A stretch of DNA of 64,000 bases from Actinomycetes bacterium (GCA_021818025.1 JAKAFH010000001.1:46250-110249), one strand, 5' to 3'. Positions 38,549 to 48,439 are shown, counted from the first letter of the stretch. Program-made: numbers and translations. Notes: a model not told the origin generated them from the sequence alone.

Positions 38549-39622
38549 CTACCGCGCGCCGTTCAGCCGGACGATCACCTGGTTGGCGAGGAGCCGACCC
38601 GCCGGAGCGAGCCGCACCACACCGTCGCGAACCGAGACGAGGTGGGCGATCTCGTCCAGCGAGTCGAAGGCCTCGAGCGGGACGCCGGTCGTCGTGCGCA
38701 GCGCCAGCGACTCGCGCTCGAAGCGTCGCGTGTCCTCGTCGAGGAACTCCTCACCGCCGAGCGGACGCCGGCCATCGCGCAGCATCGCGATGTATCGGTC
38801 GGGCGTGCGCACGTTCCACCAGCGATGGCCGTCGCGGTGCGAGTGGGCGGCCGACCCGATGCCCAGGTAGTTGCCCTGCTCCCAGTAGAGGTGGTTGTGG
38901 CGGCACTCGTGACCCGGTCGCGCCCAGTTCGAGATCTCCTCCCAGCGATAGCCGACCGCCTCGAGCGTCGCGCTGACGAGGTCGTAGGCGTCGGCGGTCG
39001 CATCCTCGTCGGGGTGGCGCGACGGATCGCGCCCGAGCGGGGTCGCCGGCTCGGCCGTGAGCGCGTAGCAGCTGATGTGCGGCGGCGGCGACTCGAGGCC
39101 GAGCAAGTCATCGAGGGTCTTGGCCACGTCGTCGATCGTCTCGGCCCTCGAGCCGATGATCAGGTCCATGTTCCACGTGGCAAAGCTCGCCTCGGTCACG
39201 GCCCGCGCGACCGCCTCGTGGGCCATCACCCCGTGGCGCCGTCCGAGGTCGGCGAGCACCGCCGGTTGGGTCGACTGGACCCCGAAGGACATCCGGTTGA
39301 CCCCGCCGGCGCGGTACGCGGCGAGTCGCGCCACGCTCGCGTCCTCGGGATTGCACTCGACCGTCACTTCGGCCCCCTCGACCCGGGGAATCGCGTCGAG
39401 GATCGAGAGGAGTTGCTCGGCCGACAGCCGCGACGGCGTACCGCCGCCGAAGAACACCGACGTCGCGGCCGGTATCGAATCGGCGTAGCTCGCGAGCTCG
39501 GCCCGCACGGCCCCGACGTAGTCGTCCATCAGGTGGTCGCGATCAGCGTAGGTCGCGAAGGCGCAGTAGTCGCACCGATGCGCACAGAACGGGACGTGGA
39601 CGTAGACGCCGAACTCGTTCAT
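38549..39622 (-). CDS. hemW: radical SAM heme chaperone HemW (coproporphyrinogen III oxidase-like)
   Basis: YVHVPFCAHRCDYCAFATYADRDHLMDDYV...FFGGGTPSRL...ECNPEDAS...NRMSFGVQS. Confidence 0.93.
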   Translation of the reverse strand: MNEFGVYVHVPFCAHRCDYCAFATYADRDHLMDDYVGAVRAELASYADSIPAATSVFFGGGTPSRLSAEQLLSILDAIPRVEGAEVTVECNPEDASVARLAAYRAGGVNRMSFGVQSTQPAVLADLGRRHGVMAHEAVARAVTEASFATWNMDLIIGSRAETIDDVAKTLDDLLGLESPPPHISCYALTAEPATPLGRDPSRHPDEDATADAYDLVSATLEAVGYRWEEISNWARPGHECRHNHLYWEQGNYLGIGSAAHSHRDGHRWWNVRTPDRYIAMLRDGRRPLGGEEFLDEDTRRFERESLALRTTTGVPLEAFDSLDEIAHLVSVRDGVVRLAPAGRLLANQVIVRLNGAR

Positions 39623-41019
39623 GGCGCACCCACGGAGCGGGTCTCGGCGAAGCGCGCCAGCGCATCGCGGCGCTCCGCGCCGGCGTCAACCATCGGGGCC
39701 CGGTAGCCGGCGCGCACGAGCGTCTCGACGTTCGCGCGCGCGAAGTCGGACTCGCTCAGCGCCGCCAGTTCGGGCACGTAGCGGCGCACGTAGATCCCCC
39801 GCGGATCGAACCGCTCGGCCTGTCGCGTCGGGCTGAAGATTCGGTGGAAGGGCGCCGCGTCAGTACCCGAGCCAGCCGTCCACTGCCACCCGTGCTGATT
39901 GGACGCCACGTCCCCATCGACTAGACGCCACAAGAACCACGAGGCGCCCCACCGCCAGTCGACGTGGAGATGCTTGACGAGAAACGAGGCGGTGACCATG
40001 CGCACCCGATTATGCATCCAGCCCTCAGTCAGCAGTTGGCGCATCCCCGCGTCGACGAGCGGAAAACCCGTCTCACCGCGCGCCCACGAGCGAAACCGCG
40101 CCACGGCGGCGCCATCGCGGTCCACGCGCAGGGTCTCCATGCGCGGCTGCAGCGCTCGCCACGCCGACTCGGGTTGGTGAAACAACACGTCCGCGTAGAA
40201 CTCCCGCCAGCCAAGCTCGGCGCGAAAGGTGTCGCGACCGGCCGTAGGTCCATCGGTCGCCGCAAGCACGGTGCGCGGGTGCAGTGCGCCAACGTGCAGG
40301 TACGGACTCAATCGGCTGGTGGCGTCCAGGCCCGGCTGGTCCCGCGTCTCGTGGTAGTCATCGACGCGCACGAGGAACCGGTCCAGCGCCGTGTGGCCGG
40401 CCCGCTCCCCCGCGGGGGGCGCCTCGGGCGCGGGCTCGTCGGGCAGATCGGTGAAGTAGACCGGACGGCGACGGGCCGCGAGCTGGACGATCGAGGACGG
40501 CTCAACGCCGTCGAGTTCGACCCAGTCGACCTCGGGCGCCGCCGGGGGCACCGCACCACGGTGGGTTTCCCACGACCGTCGAAACGCGCCGAAGACCCGG
40601 TAGGGCGCGCCCGATGCCTGACGGACGGTTCCCGGCTCGGCGGCGTAGGGCGAGTCCATCGTGATCAACCGACGACCGGCGGCGCTGAGCGCCTCGGCGA
40701 CCGCTCGGTCCCGCGCACGCGAGCGCGGCGTCACGTCGGCGCTCGCGTAGACGCACTCGGCGCCGGCTTCGCGTGCGACCTCGGGCACGACGGACCGCGG
40801 GTCGCCAATGCGCACGACGAGGCGGCCACCAATTGACTCGCGCAGCGCGGCGACACTCGCCGCGACGTAGGCGGCACGCGTCAAGCCGACGGGCGCCACG
40901 ATGTCGGGGTCGACGACGAAGAGCGCGATCACCGCACCGGCGCGCGCGGCGGCACAGAGCGCAGGATTATCCGCCAGGCGCAGGTCGCGGCGGAACCAAA
41001 AGATGACGGGGTTGGACAC
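39619..41019 (-). CDS. phrB: deoxyribodipyrimidine photo-lyase / cryptochrome family
   Basis: VIFWFRRDLRLADNPALCAAARAG...RFRSWARGETGFPLVDAGMRQLLTEGWMHNRVRMVTASFLVKHLHVDWRWGASWFLWRLVDGDVASNQHGWQW. Start GTG 41019 preferred over the track extension. Confidence 0.93.
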   Translation of the reverse strand: MSNPVIFWFRRDLRLADNPALCAAARAGAVIALFVVDPDIVAPVGLTRAAYVAASVAALRESIGGRLVVRIGDPRSVVPEVAREAGAECVYASADVTPRSRARDRAVAEALSAAGRRLITMDSPYAAEPGTVRQASGAPYRVFGAFRRSWETHRGAVPPAAPEVDWVELDGVEPSSIVQLAARRRPVYFTDLPDEPAPEAPPAGERAGHTALDRFLVRVDDYHETRDQPGLDATSRLSPYLHVGALHPRTVLAATDGPTAGRDTFRAELGWREFYADVLFHQPESAWRALQPRMETLRVDRDGAAVARFRSWARGETGFPLVDAGMRQLLTEGWMHNRVRMVTASFLVKHLHVDWRWGASWFLWRLVDGDVASNQHGWQWTAGSGTDAAPFHRIFSPTRQAERFDPRGIYVRRYVPELAALSESDFARANVETLVRAGYRAPMVDAGAERRDALARFAETRSVGAP

Positions 41020-41107
41020 GGACTCCTCGATGAACGTGGGCACCTTACTGCGCGCTCGGCGTCGATCGCGCAGCCGTTGCGCTGGTGCTGTTGGCTTGGC
41101 GAGCGGC

Positions 41108-41845
41108 TCAGCGCCCGGCGTCTTTCGGCGGCGCGACGCGCGAGGCGCGGAGCCGTCGGCCAAAGTGCAGCTCGATGGCCTCGTGCGCGAGCGACGCGAC
41201 CTCCCCCGCTCCTGGCGGGTCCGCTTCGCGCAGCACGGCCGCGAGATCGCCCCCCGTGATGCGGCGCATCAGGGCGAGCGCGTCAGACGACATTGGTCGA
41301 CCCGATCGGCACTGCGGGCACAGCGCACCGCCGGTGGCAGCGTCAAAGGCCACCAGCGGCTCGGCGCGACCGCAGTTGACACAGGCGTCGAGCACCGGCG
41401 CCGAGCCGTCGTAGGCGAGCAGGCGGAAGAAGAAGGACGCGGGCACCAGTCCGGGGTGAAACGTCTCGTCGTCCAGGGCCACCAGCACCCGACGCAGCAG
41501 GTCGAAGATTCCCTCGTCGGCCACGTCTTCGGCCGGAATCGCGTTGACGACCTCAACGACCGCGTAGCCGGCCGCGATGCGGTCGTAGTCCGCGCGCAGG
41601 GTCGCGTAGCGCTCGCGGTGCACGACGTGGCGCACGATGTAGCGCTCGCCTCGACCCTGGACGAGGTCGACGCCCACGTGCGCCAGCGTTTCGAGTGCCC
41701 CGCCGAGACGGCTCGAGGTCTTGCGTGCACCCTTGGCGAGGACGCGCAGCTTGCCGTGGTCCCGGGTCCACAGGACGGCCACCCGATCGGCCTCGCCCGA
41801 CGTGTACGTGCGTAGCACGATCGCGTCGTCAGCGAGGTCGCTCAC
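41108..41845 (-). CDS. recO: DNA repair protein RecO
   Basis: DDAIVLRTYTSGEADRVAVLWTRDHGKLRVLAKGARKTSSRLGGALE...CVNCGRAEP...CPQCR. Confidence 0.93.
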   Translation of the reverse strand: MSDLADDAIVLRTYTSGEADRVAVLWTRDHGKLRVLAKGARKTSSRLGGALETLAHVGVDLVQGRGERYIVRHVVHRERYATLRADYDRIAAGYAVVEVVNAIPAEDVADEGIFDLLRRVLVALDDETFHPGLVPASFFFRLLAYDGSAPVLDACVNCGRAEPLVAFDAATGGALCPQCRSGRPMSSDALALMRRITGGDLAAVLREADPPGAGEVASLAHEAIELHFGRRLRASRVAPPKDAGR

Positions 41846-42069
41846 CCCTCGTCCTCCTCCTCGTCCTCTTCCTCGTCAACGGGGAACTTCGGCCGGTGCG
41901 GCGCGATGCCCACGAATCGATTGAGGGCGAGCCCCGCCCAGATCAAAACCACGAGCACCAGCGGGATCACCAGCGGCGCGATGAGGTTCGATACGCCATT
42001 GGCGGCAAGAACCCAGAGGAAGACGTAGAGCGCCACGCCCGCGAGCGCGACCACCCGCGACAGCTTCAC
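41842..42069 (-). CDS. small membrane protein with acidic tail (75 aa), hypothetical
   Basis: GTG 42069: VKLSRVVALAGVALYVFLWVLAANGVSNLIAPLVIPLVLVVLIWAGLALNRFVGIAPHRPKFPVDEEEDEEEDEG*; 4-nt overlaps with both recO and uppS. Confidence 0.7.
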   Translation of the reverse strand: MKLSRVVALAGVALYVFLWVLAANGVSNLIAPLVIPLVLVVLIWAGLALNRFVGIAPHRPKFPVDEEEDEEEDEG

Positions 42070-42806
42070 TGCTCGAGCCCCCCAAAGCGCCGCTCGCGGC
42101 GCTGGTACTCGCCGATGGCCTCGTAGAGATGCTCGCGGCGAAAGTCGGGCCACAGGACCTCGGTGAAGACCAGTTCGCTGTAGGCCATCTCCCAGAGCAG
42201 GAAGTTCGAGATGCGAAACTCGCCCGAGGTCCGCACGACGAGGTCCGGGTCGGGGATCTCCGGGTGGTACAGGCGCGTGCGGATCGCCTTCTCGTTGACC
42301 GAGCCCGGCGAGACGCCGTCGGCGACGAGGCGCGCGACGGCGTCCACGATCTCGGCCCGGCCGCCGTAGTTGAAGGCGATGTTGAGGGTCATTCTCCGAT
42401 TCGCGTCGGTCAGCGCGCTCGCCTCGTTCATGCGCTTGAGCACCTGCTTGGGGACCCGCCAGTCCCGACGACCCGAGAAGGTGATCCGCACGCCCTCGTC
42501 GTGCAGCTCGTACTGGCGTCGCTCGAGCAGTCCCTTGTTGAAGTTCATGAGAAAGCGCACTTCGTCGACCGGTCGGCGCCAGTTCTCGGTCGAGAAGGCG
42601 TAGACGGTCAAAACCGCCACGCCCGCCGCCAGCGCCCCGTACGTGGCGTCGATCAGGGCCTCCTCGCCCGCGGCGTGGCCAGCGGTGCGCGGCAGGTTGC
42701 GCTGCTGGGCCCACCGACCGTTCCCGTCCATCACAATGGCGACGTGACGAGGGACGCGACTCCGGTCGAGCCACGCGGGCACCGGGGTGGGGCGAGGATC
42801 GGGCAC
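42066..42806 (-). CDS. uppS: isoprenyl transferase / undecaprenyl diphosphate synthase
   Basis: VPRHVAIVMDGNGRWAQQRNLPRTAGHAAGEEAL...YAFSTENWRRP...LVVRTSGEFRISNFLLWEMAYSELVFTEVLWPDF. Confidence 0.97.
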   Translation of the reverse strand: MPDPRPTPVPAWLDRSRVPRHVAIVMDGNGRWAQQRNLPRTAGHAAGEEALIDATYGALAAGVAVLTVYAFSTENWRRPVDEVRFLMNFNKGLLERRQYELHDEGVRITFSGRRDWRVPKQVLKRMNEASALTDANRRMTLNIAFNYGGRAEIVDAVARLVADGVSPGSVNEKAIRTRLYHPEIPDPDLVVRTSGEFRISNFLLWEMAYSELVFTEVLWPDFRREHLYEAIGEYQRRERRFGGLEQ

Positions 42807-42860
42807 GACAAGAAACTACTTCGTCCCGCGTAAATCCACGCCGACACGTAGAGTTCTACG

Positions 42861-44846
42861 GTGCGTTCCTTCGACCCCGACGATGAGACGCCCTACGTCG
42901 AGCCCGACGCCGACGTCGGTGTCGAGCTCGATGCGGACGTCATTGCCGTAGACGCCGACCGGGCCATCGCGCTGCTCGACCGAATCACCGGCGACCTGCC
43001 CAACGGCGGCGAGCAGCGTCCCGGTCAGCGCACGATGGTTCGCCTCGTCGCCGAGGCGTTCACGCGCGGCCAGAACCTCGTCGTCGAGGCCGGCACGGGC
43101 GTCGGCAAGTCGCTCGCCTACCTGATCCCCGCCGCCCTCTCGGGCCGGCGCGTCGTGGTTGTCACGGCGACCAAGAACCTGCAGGACCAGCTCGCGACCA
43201 AGGACGCGCCAACGGTCGCCGCCCACCTGCCGGGCGTGCGCGTCGCGGTGCTAAAGGGCCGCTCGAACTACTTCTGTCGCAACCGGGCCCACGAGATGGG
43301 GGCCGAGCAACTGCGCTTCGACGACGACACCGACGTGCCGCGCACGGTGTCCAACCAGATCCGTCGCGTCGTGCGCTGGTCCAACGAGACCGACACCGGG
43401 GACCTCGACGAGCTGACCTTCGACCTCGATCCGCGAACCCGTCGCGCCCTGACCGTGAGCGCCCAGGAGTGCCTCGGGCGCGCGGAGTGCCCCCAGGGCG
43501 CGTCGTGCTTCACCGAGCTCGCGCGCGACCGCGCGGCCGCGAGTTCGATCGTCATCGTCAACAACCACCTCTACGCCTCGCACCTCGCGTCGGGCTCGAT
43601 GCTCCTGCCCAGCCACGACCTCGTGGTCTTTGACGAGGCGCACGAGACCCTCGACGTCTTCGCCGAGCTGCTGGGCACCTCGCTCACCGCCACCCGGATC
43701 AGGGCTCTGGCCGGGGTGTCCCAGCCGCTGCTCGGTTCGGCCGCCACGGCGCCCGGCGAACTGGCCCGTCTCGCCGATCGGCTCGACGACGCCCTCGCGC
43801 GCCAGGTCGGCGCGGCGCGGATGACGGGACTCGACGAGGACGCCCGCACCGTGCTCGAGCGCGTCGGCGAGCTCGTCACGACCATCGTCGAGGAGCTGCG
43901 GGGACTCGCCACGACCGACCTCGCTCACGAGTTCCGGCGCAAGCGCGCCCTCGGACCGGCCATCCACTTGGCCGGCGACCTTCAGCGGCTGCGCCAGACC
44001 GACGACGACGAACTCGTGTACCTGGTCGCCCACGAGCGCGAGGTCACCGTCGAGCTGGCCCTCATCGACGTCGGTCCTCGGCTCAACGAGCTGCTGTGGG
44101 GGTCGGTGACCGCGGTGCTGACGAGCGCCACCATCCCGGACTCGCTGCCGCGCGCGCTCGGGCTCGGCGATCTCAGCGTCGAGCGCGTGCCGAGCCCGTT
44201 CGACTACCCGCACCACGCGCTGCTCTATGTCCCAAACGGCTTTCCTGAGCGCACGGGCGACGGCGCCGAGGCCGCCATCGTCGAAGAGCTCGTGCACCTG
44301 ATCGAGGCCGCGGGCGGGCGGACCCTCGCGCTCTTCACGAACCGGGCGGTGATGAACCGCGTGGCCGACGCCGTCACCGACCGCGTGTCGACGCCGGTGC
44401 TCGTACAGGGCACCCTGTCGCGACAGCGCATCCTCGAGCGCTTCCGCCTCGAGCACGACACCAGCCTCTTCGCGGTAACGAGCTTCTGGCAGGGCGTGGA
44501 CGTGCCTGGCCACTCGCTCAGCCTCGTCACGATCGACCGGCTCCCGTTCGCGGTGCCGAGCGATCCCCTCGCCGTCGCGCGCCGCGAGCGCGTCGAGCGT
44601 CCGTTCTACGAGGTCGACCTGCCGCGCGCCGTCATGCTCCTCGCCCAGGGCGTGGGCCGACTGATCCGCACCGCCGAGGACCGCGGCGTGGTGGCCGTGC
44701 TCGACACGAGACTCGCCGAGTCCTCCTACCGGACCCAGTTCTTTCGTCGGCTGCCGCCCATGCGTCGCACCCGGCAGCGGTCCGAGGTCACCGATTTCTT
44801 GCGCCACCTGCGCGACGAGGCCGACGCGGCGCCCGTCGAATCATAA
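42861..44846 (+). CDS. dinG: ATP-dependent helicase, DinG/Rad3 family
   Basis: VVEAGTGVGKSLAYLIPAAL...VFDEAHETLD...ALFTNRAVMN...SFWQGVDVPGHSLSLVTIDRLPF...QGVGRLIRT. Confidence 0.93.
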   Translation: MRSFDPDDETPYVEPDADVGVELDADVIAVDADRAIALLDRITGDLPNGGEQRPGQRTMVRLVAEAFTRGQNLVVEAGTGVGKSLAYLIPAALSGRRVVVVTATKNLQDQLATKDAPTVAAHLPGVRVAVLKGRSNYFCRNRAHEMGAEQLRFDDDTDVPRTVSNQIRRVVRWSNETDTGDLDELTFDLDPRTRRALTVSAQECLGRAECPQGASCFTELARDRAAASSIVIVNNHLYASHLASGSMLLPSHDLVVFDEAHETLDVFAELLGTSLTATRIRALAGVSQPLLGSAATAPGELARLADRLDDALARQVGAARMTGLDEDARTVLERVGELVTTIVEELRGLATTDLAHEFRRKRALGPAIHLAGDLQRLRQTDDDELVYLVAHEREVTVELALIDVGPRLNELLWGSVTAVLTSATIPDSLPRALGLGDLSVERVPSPFDYPHHALLYVPNGFPERTGDGAEAAIVEELVHLIEAAGGRTLALFTNRAVMNRVADAVTDRVSTPVLVQGTLSRQRILERFRLEHDTSLFAVTSFWQGVDVPGHSLSLVTIDRLPFAVPSDPLAVARRERVERPFYEVDLPRAVMLLAQGVGRLIRTAEDRGVVAVLDTRLAESSYRTQFFRRLPPMRRTRQRSEVTDFLRHLRDEADAAPVES

Positions 44847-44893
44847 ATGACTATAATTTCACTAGTAAAACTAGTTTAAGGATTCCCGCGCTC

Positions 44894-45766
44894 GTGCACC
44901 TCGATGTCCTGCTCATTCTCGCCAGCGCCGTCGTGGGCTTGCTCGTGGGCATCACCGGCACCGGTGGCGGCGCGGTGATGACCCCGATGCTCGTCTTGCT
45001 CTTCGGTGTCGCGCCGTCCGCGGCGATCGCCTCGGACCTGGTGGCGACGCTGGTCATGCGCCCCGCCGGCGCCCTCGTGCACTGGCGCCGCCACACGGTC
45101 CAGCGGCGGGTGGCGGCGTTGCTGTGCGTCGGCTCGGTGCCGTCGGCCTTCCTCGGGACCTTCGTGATGGACCGGATCGGCACCTCGGCGAACGCCGAGC
45201 TCGACCTGCGCCACCTGCTCGGCGTCGCCCTGGTCGTCGGGGGCGCGGCGATGTTCGCGCGGCCCTTCCTCGGCGCCGGCGCGTCGAGTGAGTCGGGAAC
45301 GCTGGTGGTGCGCACCATCCCCACGGTCCTCACCGGCGTGGTCGGTGGGTTCATGGTCGGGCTCACCTCCGTGGGCGCGGGCTCACTCATGATGGCCGCG
45401 CTCGTGTTGCTCTACCCGTCGATGAGCGGCTCAGAACTCGTCGGCACGGACCTCGCCCAGTCCGTGCCGCTCGCCTTCGGCGCGACGATGGGTTCGCTGC
45501 TGTTTGGCCACGTCGGGCTCGACCTCACCGTCGCCGTGATCATCGGCGCGGTGCCCGCAACCTTCGTCGGCTCGCTCATCTCCTCGCGCAGCGCCAACCG
45601 ATTCATTCGGCCCCTCATCACCGTCGCGGTGCTGATGAGCGGACTCAAGTACCTCGGCCTGGGTTCGAACGTCCTGGTCTTCGCGCTCGTCGCGGTCGTC
45701 GCCCTCGCGCTGGCCAGTCTGCGCCGATCGACGGCCGGCGCGCCTCGCGAGCGCGTGACTCAGTAG
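44894..45766 (+). CDS. TauE/SafE-family sulfite exporter / DUF81 membrane protein
   Basis: LILASAVVGLLVGITGTGGGAVMTPMLVLLFGVAPSAAIASDLVATLVMRPAGALVHWRRHTV...; second repeat GFMVGLTSVGAGSLMMAALVLLYP. Confidence 0.9.
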   Translation: MHLDVLLILASAVVGLLVGITGTGGGAVMTPMLVLLFGVAPSAAIASDLVATLVMRPAGALVHWRRHTVQRRVAALLCVGSVPSAFLGTFVMDRIGTSANAELDLRHLLGVALVVGGAAMFARPFLGAGASSESGTLVVRTIPTVLTGVVGGFMVGLTSVGAGSLMMAALVLLYPSMSGSELVGTDLAQSVPLAFGATMGSLLFGHVGLDLTVAVIIGAVPATFVGSLISSRSANRFIRPLITVAVLMSGLKYLGLGSNVLVFALVAVVALALASLRRSTAGAPRERVTQ

Positions 45767-46662
45767 CCGAAGCGGTCCAGGGCGTCGTCGCGGCGCTGCC
45801 ACCCCGGCTCGACTGACACCCGTAGTTCGAGGAAGGTCCCCTCGGGCAGCTGGCGGCGCGCGGCGATGCCGACGTCCTTCAAGAGCTGTCCCCCGCGGCC
45901 GATGACCATCCCCTTCTGGCTCTCGCGCTCCACGAGGATCTCGACGGTGATGTGGGGCCACTCGAACTCGGTCACGCGACAGTGGATCGAGTGCGGGAGC
46001 TCCTCGCGGGTCTTGCGAACCAACTGCTCGCGCACCAGCTCGGCGACCCACTCGCGCTCGGGCACGTCGGAGACCTCCTCGGGCGGGAAGAGGAACGGCG
46101 ACTCGGGCATGAGCGACGTGACGAAGTCTCGCAGCTGGTCGACGCCGGCGCCGGTCTTGGCCGACACCGCGAAGTACTCCACGCGAGCCGCCGCGGCCTC
46201 TCGCCCGCCCTCGGCGGCAATCTCCTCGACCGCGCGCGTCGCGGCGAGCAGTTGGGCCGCGACCGCTTCGCGCGACGTGCGGTCGACCTTGTTCACGACG
46301 ACGATGGGCACCGGGCCGTTTCGCCGGGCGACGTCGAGCATCGTCGTGAGTACCGCCCGATCACCGGGCCCGATGGCTCCCCCGGCCTCGATCACCGCGA
46401 GGATCACGTCGACGTCGTCGGCGGCTTGGCGGGCCGCGTTGTTCAGACGCCCGCCGAGCGAGGTGCGCGGTCGGTGCAGTCCCGGGGTGTCCACGACGAC
46501 CACCTGCACGTCGCCCTCGGTGATCACACCGCGAACGGCCCGGCGGGTGGTGTTGGGTGACGCGGCGGTGATGGTCACCTTGGCCCCGACCAGCTCATTG
46601 ACGAGTGTCGACTTGCCGACGTTGGGCCGGCCCAGGATCGTCGCGAGGCCCGACTTGGTCAT
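45760..46662 (-). CDS. era: GTPase Era
   Basis: ILGRPNVGKSTLVNELVGAKVTITAASPNTTRRAVRGV...DTPGLHRPR...VVNKVDR...; KH GMVIGRGGQLLKDVGIAARRQLP. Confidence 0.97.
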   Translation of the reverse strand: MTKSGLATILGRPNVGKSTLVNELVGAKVTITAASPNTTRRAVRGVITEGDVQVVVVDTPGLHRPRTSLGGRLNNAARQAADDVDVILAVIEAGGAIGPGDRAVLTTMLDVARRNGPVPIVVVNKVDRTSREAVAAQLLAATRAVEEIAAEGGREAAAARVEYFAVSAKTGAGVDQLRDFVTSLMPESPFLFPPEEVSDVPEREWVAELVREQLVRKTREELPHSIHCRVTEFEWPHITVEILVERESQKGMVIGRGGQLLKDVGIAARRQLPEGTFLELRVSVEPGWQRRDDALDRFGY

Positions 46663-47936
46663 CGCGGCTCCACCGGCTCGACGCGAACCTCTTCGATGCG
46701 CCGACCGTCCATGCGTACCACCGTGAGGCGGTACTCGTCGGTCTCGAACTGATCGCCCGGTTCGGGCACCCCACCGGCCAGGTCGAGCACGAGTCCCCCG
46801 ACAGTGTCCCAGCCGTCCTTGGGCAGTGCGAGGTCGTAGTCGACGTTGGCGTCATCGATGTTGAGCCGCCCACTCAGGATGATCCCCGCGTCGATCGACT
46901 GGTTGGCCACGTGGAACGTGCGCGGGTCGGACTCGTCGGCGATCTCGCCGACGAGCTCTTCGAGGATGTCTTCGAGGGTCACGATGCCCGCGGTCCCGCC
47001 GTATTCGTCAACCACCACGAAGAGGTGGACCCGCGCCCGGCGAATCTCGGTCAGCAGGGCCGCCACCCGCTTGGTCTCGGGCACGAAGTGAGCCACGCCC
47101 ATGTGGTCACCCACGAGCTCGTCGCCCTGACCCTCAGCCTGCAGCGCGGCCAGGTGTCGAAGGTTGACGATGCCCACCACGTCGTCGACGCCCTCGCCGA
47201 GCACGGGCAGGCGCGAGCGGCCGGTGCGGATGGCCAGGTCGAGCGCCTCGCGCACGGTGGCCGAGGTCGCGACGTCGACCATGTCCGGCCGGGGCACCAT
47301 GACCTCGCGCACGATCGTGTCGCCGAACTCGATGACCGAATGGATGAAGGCCCGCTCGTCGGATTCGATGGCCGCGTCCTCGTGGGCGACGTCGGCCATC
47401 GCGAGGACTTCGGACTCGGTCACCCGGTGCGTCGTGGTCGCCGCCCCAAAGAGTCGCATCACGCCATTGGCGATCGAGAGCAAGAAGCGTGAGATCAGCT
47501 GGATCGGCCAGAATCGCAGGATCCCACTGACGACGGGCGCGGTCAGCAAGGCGGCCGCGTCGGGGTGCTGGACGGCGAAGTTCTTCGGGATGGCCTCGAA
47601 GATCACGAAGATGACCACGACCTCGACGACGGTCGCGACGAAGACGCCGGCCGCGCCGAAGAGGTGGCCGGCCACCACGCCGACCATGGTCGCTGAGACC
47701 AGTTGACAGATCAGCACGAGCAGCAGCAGCGGGTTGAGGAACCGTTCGGGTGCCTCGGCCAGTCCCACCAGCGCGCGCGAACCGCGACGACCCTCTTCGC
47801 GCAGCGATCGCGCGCGCGACTTGTTCATCCGCACGAGCGATGTCTCGGCCAGCGCGAAGAAGCCCGAGAGCACGAGCAGCACGACGACGCTGGCGATCAG
47901 GGCGCTGTCGCCGCCCGTCCAGATCGCACCGATCAC
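46659..47936 (-). CDS. CNNM/CorC-type hemolysin-family membrane protein with CBS domains
   Basis: FFALAETSLVRMNKSRARSL (DUF21); VREVMVPRPDMVDV CBS pair; FVVVDEYGGTAGIVTLEDILEELVGEI; transporter-associated C-terminus. Confidence 0.94.
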   Translation of the reverse strand: MIGAIWTGGDSALIASVVVLLVLSGFFALAETSLVRMNKSRARSLREEGRRGSRALVGLAEAPERFLNPLLLLVLICQLVSATMVGVVAGHLFGAAGVFVATVVEVVVIFVIFEAIPKNFAVQHPDAAALLTAPVVSGILRFWPIQLISRFLLSIANGVMRLFGAATTTHRVTESEVLAMADVAHEDAAIESDERAFIHSVIEFGDTIVREVMVPRPDMVDVATSATVREALDLAIRTGRSRLPVLGEGVDDVVGIVNLRHLAALQAEGQGDELVGDHMGVAHFVPETKRVAALLTEIRRARVHLFVVVDEYGGTAGIVTLEDILEELVGEIADESDPRTFHVANQSIDAGIILSGRLNIDDANVDYDLALPKDGWDTVGGLVLDLAGGVPEPGDQFETDEYRLTVVRMDGRRIEEVRVEPVEPR

Positions 47937-48439
47937 GGCCGCTCAGCGCGATAGTGGCGAGCCAGCAGCTCTCGTTCGCGCGACTCCATCCGTTCGGCTT
48001 CCTCGTCGAGCTCGTGGTCCCACCCGAGCAGGTGCAGGACGCCGTGGACGACGAGCAGGGCGATCTCGTCGTCGAAGCTGCACTCGTGCTCGACCGCGTT
48101 ACGCGCGGCCACCGCTGGACAGATGACGATGTCCCCGATCAACTGGGGGATCTCGGGCAACGGCGGGTCGCCCGGGCCGGTGCCGCCGGCGTCGGGCACG
48201 CGACCACTCGGCTCGGGCTCGTCGTCGATCGGGAAGCTGAGCACGTCGGTCGGACCGGGCTTGCCCATGAACTGCTGGTTCAAGGTGGCGATCGAGGCCT
48301 CGTCGGTAAAGATCAGGGAGAGTTCGGCGAGTCCGCGCACCCCTTCGTCCACCAGGGCGGCGTTGGCCAACTGAACCCACTGGTCCAGGGCGATCGCGAA
48401 CTCATGCTGTTCGTCGGCGGCGTAGATGTCGATGCTCAC
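47933..48439 (-). CDS. ybeY: endoribonuclease YbeY
   Basis: QQFMGKPGPTDVLSFPID...VHGVLHLLGWDHELDEEAERM metal-binding motif HGVLHLxGxDH. Confidence 0.96.
   Translation of the reverse strand: MSIDIYAADEQHEFAIALDQWVQLANAALVDEGVRGLAELSLIFTDEASIATLNQQFMGKPGPTDVLSFPIDDEPEPSGRVPDAGGTGPGDPPLPEIPQLIGDIVICPAVAARNAVEHECSFDDEIALLVVHGVLHLLGWDHELDEEAERMESRERELLARHYRAERP

Noticed and set aside
43251-44807. 518-aa minus-strand ORF opposite dinG
   Set aside because: Shadow ORF; helicase motifs intact on the plus strand.
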